NCBI GenBank assembly: GCA_030655675.1
Contig: JAUSPM010000126.1
Coordinates: 1 to 26,454 of the forward strand
DNA: 26,454 nt
Reading direction: 5' to 3'
Origin: Methanosarcinaceae archaeon
GTDB taxonomy: Archaea; Halobacteriota; Methanosarcinia; Methanosarcinales; Methanosarcinaceae
The notes beneath the pieces are model-generated. The model searched no databases and was not told where the DNA came from. It saw only the letters and a program-made list of their open reading frames with translations. The translations under genes and the position numbers were made by a program. Shown here in pieces: positions 23,147 to 26,454 of the stretch. Each line of letters starts with the position of its first letter. Position 1 is the stretch's first letter.

Positions 23147-24156
23147 GTTATGTTAATATGCCGAATTTTGTTACATATTGCCGTAATGTGTTTATTCCTG
23201 TGACCAATATATGCAGGAACAAATGTGGATATTGCGGGTTCAGACGGGAACCGGATGACAAAGATTCATGCCTGATGCATATTGATGAGATCACACCCAT
23301 TCTTGAAAATGGAAAAAAGGCAGGGTGTACTGAAGCTCTTTTTACGTTTGGTGAATATGCCGAAGAGGTTGTGGAATATCGGGAATGGCTCAACGAACTT
23401 GGATATTCAACAACAGTTGAATATGTATCTGAATTATGCAAGATTGCGATCGAGATCGGTCTGCTCCCACATACTAATGCAGGTATACTTGGTACGTCCC
23501 AGTTAAAAATACTGAAACCTTTGAACGCAAGTCTTGGACTTATGCTTGAAACAACTGCAAAACTTGATGCACCAGGCGGCGCGCACAATAACTGTGCCGG
23601 AAAAGACCCTGCTGTTCGATTCGATGTCATAAAGGCGGCAGGAAAACTTAAGATACCATTCACAACCGGAATTTTAGTCGGTATCGGGGAGACCGTGTAT
23701 GACAGGATCGAATCATTGAAGGCAATTTCCAAAATTCATGAAAGATACGGGCACATTCAAGAAGTTATTATCCAGAATTTTATGCCAAAACCCGATACAT
23801 CTATGAGTAATCACAAACCACCAACAGAACAGGAAATGGTGCAGGCAGTCTCTCTTGCTCGCGATATCCTGCCCGATGATGTTGCAGTTCAGGTCGCTCC
23901 AAATCTTATTGACCCTTCTCTTTTGATCCGGTCAGGTGCAACCGATCTGGGCGGCATATCTCCAACTACTATTGATTGGATAAATCCTGAAGCGCAGTGG
24001 CCAAGTGTTTCCAAATTGCAAGATATGGTCGGCAATACATATTTACGCGAGAGGTTGCCCATCTATCCACAATATATCAAAAAAGAGTGGTATGGTAGCA
24101 GCGTTAAAGGGCTTGTAGAATCTTTAGCCGATGAAGATGGATATCGCAAGACTTAA
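23143..24156 (+). CDS. cofG: FO synthase subunit 1, CofG (7,8-didemethyl-8-hydroxy-5-deazariboflavin synthase)
   Basis: A radical-SAM enzyme that closes the deazaflavin ring of FO, the chromophore of coenzyme F420, using the CofH product. The 337-residue protein has the iron-sulfur motif CRNKCGYCGFRREP with cysteines 24, 28 and 31. Other family regions are HTNAGILG and QNFMPKPDTSM, and GGISPTTIDWINPEAQWP near the C-terminus. The start overlaps the stop of the FAD-oxidoreductase gene (ATGA), so the two are translationally coupled. cofH follows after 70 bases. Confidence 0.96.
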   Translation: MSYVNMPNFVTYCRNVFIPVTNICRNKCGYCGFRREPDDKDSCLMHIDEITPILENGKKAGCTEALFTFGEYAEEVVEYREWLNELGYSTTVEYVSELCKIAIEIGLLPHTNAGILGTSQLKILKPLNASLGLMLETTAKLDAPGGAHNNCAGKDPAVRFDVIKAAGKLKIPFTTGILVGIGETVYDRIESLKAISKIHERYGHIQEVIIQNFMPKPDTSMSNHKPPTEQEMVQAVSLARDILPDDVAVQVAPNLIDPSLLIRSGATDLGGISPTTIDWINPEAQWPSVSKLQDMVGNTYLRERLPIYPQYIKKEWYGSSVKGLVESLADEDGYRKT

Positions 24157-24226
24157 AGTGTACATGTTGTATTACAGACCACATTCAAATACCATATTAA
24201 TGATGGATATAATGGACCTGATCTGA

Positions 24227-25324
24227 ATGGTGATTTTAAATTCAAATTCAAATATCCCGGATGATGTCATTCAACGCTCGTTTGATGGTGAATGTACAAA
24301 AGAAGATGCTTTGCTGCTTCTTGATGTACAGCCACTTGAACTTTTTTCATTCGCTAATGAGTTGCGAGAAAAATCTGTCGGGAACACAGTAACGTATATA
24401 GTTAACAGGAACATCAATTTCACAAATATGTGTGTGGGAACCTGCGGGTTCTGTGCATTCAAGGATAATGGTCATGGCAGATATCGCCTGAGTCTTGATG
24501 AGATTATGGAAAAGGTCAGAGGTGCCGCAAAAACCGGTTCAACGGAAGTGTGCATTCAGGGAGGACTGCTGCCAAATGTGGGTCTTGATTTCTACAAAGG
24601 AATTCTTGAATCGGTAAAGTCCGAATTTCCGGACATGCACATACATGCATTCTCACCAATGGAAGTATATCACGCAGCGCGTTTGAGTGATATGTCGGTC
24701 AAGGATGCGCTTGTTGAACTCAAGAGAAGCGGGCTTGATACAATGCCGGGCACTGCTGCTGAGATACTCTCTGACCGTGTGCGGGATATAATCTGTCCGG
24801 GTAAACTAAAAACAGCAGAATGGGTGGATGTTGTTACGCTGGCTCACAAGACCGGAATACCTACAACTGCAACGATCATGTACGGGCATGTTGAAACTAT
24901 TGAAGAACGGATCGACCACATAATCACGGTACGGAATATCCAGAAACAGACAGGCGGTTTTACGGAATTTGTGCCATTGCCGTTCATGCCTTATAATAAC
25001 AAGATCGGTGAAGAGGTATTGAGATCGGGCAAGTTCAGCACGACCGGACTTGAAGATCTTAAACTGCATGCAATTGCACGCATACTTCTGAACACTCATG
25101 TCGATAATATTCAGGCAAGTTGGGTGAAACTCGGAAAAAAACTTGCCCAATTTGCGCTTAGTTGTGGTGCCAACGACCTTGGAGGCACCCTCATGGAAGA
25201 GAAGATATCAAGATCTGCAGGCGCAAGTCATGGTGAATATATGTCCCCGCAAGAGTTTGAATGGTTGATCCGGGGTGCTGGAAGGGATCCAAAACAGCGA
25301 ACTACTTTATATCGGGATGTGTGA
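24227..25324 (+). CDS. cofH: FO synthase subunit 2, CofH (aminoribitylaminouracil-tyrosine 4-hydroxyphenyl transferase)
   Basis: A radical-SAM enzyme that joins tyrosine to 5-amino-6-ribitylaminouracil, the first step to FO. The 365-residue protein has the cluster motif MCVGTCGFCAFK with cysteines 69, 73 and 76 after NRNINFTN. Also present are IQGGLLP, IHAFSPMEV, and the C-terminal NDLGGTLMEEKISRSAGA typical of CofH and MqnC-like enzymes. Ribosome-binding signal is weak (GGA about ten bases upstream). It starts 70 bases after cofG and ends one base before the cofC ATG, so cofH and cofC are probably co-translated. Confidence 0.96.
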   Translation: MVILNSNSNIPDDVIQRSFDGECTKEDALLLLDVQPLELFSFANELREKSVGNTVTYIVNRNINFTNMCVGTCGFCAFKDNGHGRYRLSLDEIMEKVRGAAKTGSTEVCIQGGLLPNVGLDFYKGILESVKSEFPDMHIHAFSPMEVYHAARLSDMSVKDALVELKRSGLDTMPGTAAEILSDRVRDIICPGKLKTAEWVDVVTLAHKTGIPTTATIMYGHVETIEERIDHIITVRNIQKQTGGFTEFVPLPFMPYNNKIGEEVLRSGKFSTTGLEDLKLHAIARILLNTHVDNIQASWVKLGKKLAQFALSCGANDLGGTLMEEKISRSAGASHGEYMSPQEFEWLIRGAGRDPKQRTTLYRDV

Positions 25325-25325
25325 T

Positions 25326-25955
25326 ATGAGGGCAGTTATACCATATAAAAAAGAAAATGCAAAGTCCAGACTTTCTCCTGTTTTGACACTCGGCGAGCGC
25401 GAAGAGTTTGTTGAACTCATGCTAAAAGATGTTATCAATACCCTTTCCAGATCCGGTGTTGATAAAATTGATATCCTCACAACATCAATTAATGGCGTAG
25501 CTGATGACATTGAAACGAATGTTATTGTTAGCGAACTCGGATTGAATGAAGTACTCAATGAATACCTCTCGAAGATCAGCGAGCCTGTCATGATCATAAT
25601 GGCAGACCTGCCGCTTGTCACTACACGACATATCCGGGAGATCATAGCATCAGATAAAGATGTTGTAATCGTGCCTGGCAAAGGCGGCGGCACGAATATC
25701 CTGTACATAAAGGAACCGGCACAATTCCATGTCAAGTATTATGGTTCAAGTTTCAGAACCCATTGTGATATTGCAAAAGATATATCGCAATCCATTTATG
25801 TGTATGATTCATTTTTAGCAAGTACTGATATTGATGAACCACAAGATATTGTTGAACTCTTATTGCATGGACATGGGATGTCAAAGGATTATGCCGAGCA
25901 AAAATTTGGTGTTGAAATTAACGAGGGGAGAATTAAACTTTCACATGCGGACTAA
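25326..25955 (+). CDS. cofC: 2-phospho-L-lactate guanylyltransferase CofC
   Basis: Activates 2-phospholactate (or a related phospho-acid) with GTP to form the side-chain donor for FO in F420 synthesis. The 209-residue protein is a compact nucleotidyltransferase fold. It begins MRAVIPYKKENAKSRLSPVL, the expected family N-terminus, has MADLPLVT at about residue 95 for the metal site, and VPGKGGGTNILYI in the nucleotide-binding region. The ATG at 25326 is chosen because it lies one base after the cofH stop; the longer frame reads into cofH and is rejected. It ends the F420 unit. Confidence 0.93.
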   Translation: MRAVIPYKKENAKSRLSPVLTLGEREEFVELMLKDVINTLSRSGVDKIDILTTSINGVADDIETNVIVSELGLNEVLNEYLSKISEPVMIIMADLPLVTTRHIREIIASDKDVVIVPGKGGGTNILYIKEPAQFHVKYYGSSFRTHCDIAKDISQSIYVYDSFLASTDIDEPQDIVELLLHGHGMSKDYAEQKFGVEINEGRIKLSHAD

Positions 25956-25980
25956 TTAATTTTCGTATGTATTAGAATAG

Positions 25981-25988
25981 TTTAAATA
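25981..25988 (+). promoter_or_regulatory. TATA box for the Roadblock/LC7 gene
   Basis: TTTAAATA lies 32-39 bases before the ATG at 26020, so the transcript would have almost no leader. No ribosome binding site is visible, in agreement with near-leaderless translation. Confidence 0.5.
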
Positions 25989-26019
25989 ATATTGTACATG
26001 ATTAATCACTACATGAATA

Positions 26020-26397
26020 ATGACCGATCAAATGACTACTACTATTGAAAAATTAGATGGTGTGGTGAACAACCTCACAAAAACAAAAGATATAACAGCA
26101 GTTGCAGTAGTGTCAAGAGACGGTTTACTAATGGTATCTAATGTCAAATCTGACCGTGCACAGACATTTGCAGCGATGGCTGCAACTATGTTCATGGCTG
26201 CTGAAACCGCAACCACGGAAATCGGGGGTTGGATACCAGAAAGGGTTGTTGTAGAATCGGATGACTGTAAACTGGTAACAGTTATATCTAATTCAAAATC
26301 ATTGTTGGTTGCACTGACTGGAGCAAATATAAATTTGGGTATCGTATTACACGATATGAAAGTTGCTGCCGATGAGGTCAAAGATATTCTGTCATAA
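26020..26397 (+). CDS. Roadblock/LC7 domain protein
   Basis: A 125-residue soluble protein of the Roadblock/LC7 superfamily, whose members (for example MglB) bind and regulate small GTPases or serve as dimeric scaffolds. The fold pattern is clear: an N-terminal helix (residues 8-22), the strand-turn VAVVSRDGLLMVSNVK, a long helix FAAMAATMFMAAETAT, strands RVVVESDDCKLVTVISNSKSLLVALTG, and a final helix. The length is typical for a single domain. No GTPase gene is in the window. The ATG at 26032 (residue 5) is an alternative start. It has its own promoter and follows cofC by about 65 bases. Confidence 0.88.
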   Translation: MTDQMTTTIEKLDGVVNNLTKTKDITAVAVVSRDGLLMVSNVKSDRAQTFAAMAATMFMAAETATTEIGGWIPERVVVESDDCKLVTVISNSKSLLVALTGANINLGIVLHDMKVAADEVKDILS

Positions 26398-26417
26398 CAA
26401 TTGCATGCAATAAATAT

Positions 26418-26438
26418 CTATAATTTATTGAATTATAG
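26418..26438 (+). terminator. Possible weak terminator after the Roadblock gene
   Basis: CTATAATT and AATTATAG form a perfect eight-base-pair stem with a five-base loop, about 20 bases after the stop codon. The stem is almost all A and T, and the following sequence is only partly T-rich, so it may not end transcription. A ten-base palindrome TTGCATGCAA at 26401-26410 lies just before it. Confidence 0.3.
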
Positions 26439-26454
26439 TATTTGTATAGATGTA

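Noticed and set aside
23148..23732. 194-residue open frame on the minus strand
   Set aside because: It is antisense to cofG, whose radical-SAM motif is intact; composition is that of a shadow frame.
24157..24226. 20-codon ORF between cofG and cofH
   Set aside because: Too short, no ribosome binding site and no compositional signal beyond chance.

Overview
The window is a piece of a methanogenic archaeal chromosome, most likely from the Methanosarcinales. The main evidence is a complete membrane and connecting-arm gene set for the F420H2 dehydrogenase Fpo (fpoA to fpoO), an F420 biosynthesis cluster (cofG, cofH, cofC), a RimK-type ligase that is probably the tetrahydrosarcinapterin synthase, archaeal TATA boxes, and archaeal versions of Pth2, TruD and Trm112. 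The DNA is AT-rich. I cannot name a species or genus from the sequence alone. I see no tRNA, rRNA, CRISPR array, phage or transposase gene.

Left part, 1 to 6070. A leftward ornithine cyclodeaminase/alanine dehydrogenase family gene is followed by a small UPF0175 antitoxin-like gene with a 34-codon ORF overlapping its stop. A rightward four-gene unit comes next: an ATP-grasp ligase (probably mptN), pth2, a transglutaminase-like lipoprotein and truD. Two copies of an unusual intergenic palindrome, each arm built from 9-bp units ending in CGCAGAG or similar, lie at about 18-104 and 5932-6019.

Middle part, 6071 to 18850. Everything here runs leftward. The fpo operon (fpoA-B-C-D-H-I-J-J-K-L-M-N-O) starts at a TATA box near 18845 and ends at a strong hairpin terminator that touches the fpoO stop codon. 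Genes overlap or lie a few bases apart, and nearly all have GGTG-type ribosome binding sites. The electron-input subunit fpoF is not here. Past the terminator is a second leftward unit: a Trm112-like protein, a membrane-anchored protein of unknown function, and CTP synthase.

Right part, 18850 to 26454. The roughly 300-base gap upstream of fpoA holds the fpo promoter, a possible 41-codon cysteine-rich ORF on the opposite strand, and a terminator for a leftward zinc-ribbon gene. Next are a DUF22-like gene and a leftward unit of an Lrp/AsnC regulator, a three-helix membrane protein and a V4R-like cysteine-rich protein. Divergent from the regulator is a rightward unit: a 53-residue 2[4Fe-4S] ferredoxin, a CrtI-like FAD oxidoreductase, cofG, cofH and cofC. 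The first three are joined by ATGA overlaps. A Roadblock/LC7 protein closes the window.

Functionally, the cof genes make coenzyme F420 and the Fpo complex oxidises its reduced form to drive proton translocation with methanophenazine as acceptor, so production and use of one cofactor lie within 10 kb. The most interesting uncharacterised items are the ferredoxin/FAD-oxidoreductase pair coupled to cofG, the possible cysteine-rich mini-gene, and the 9-bp-unit palindromes.
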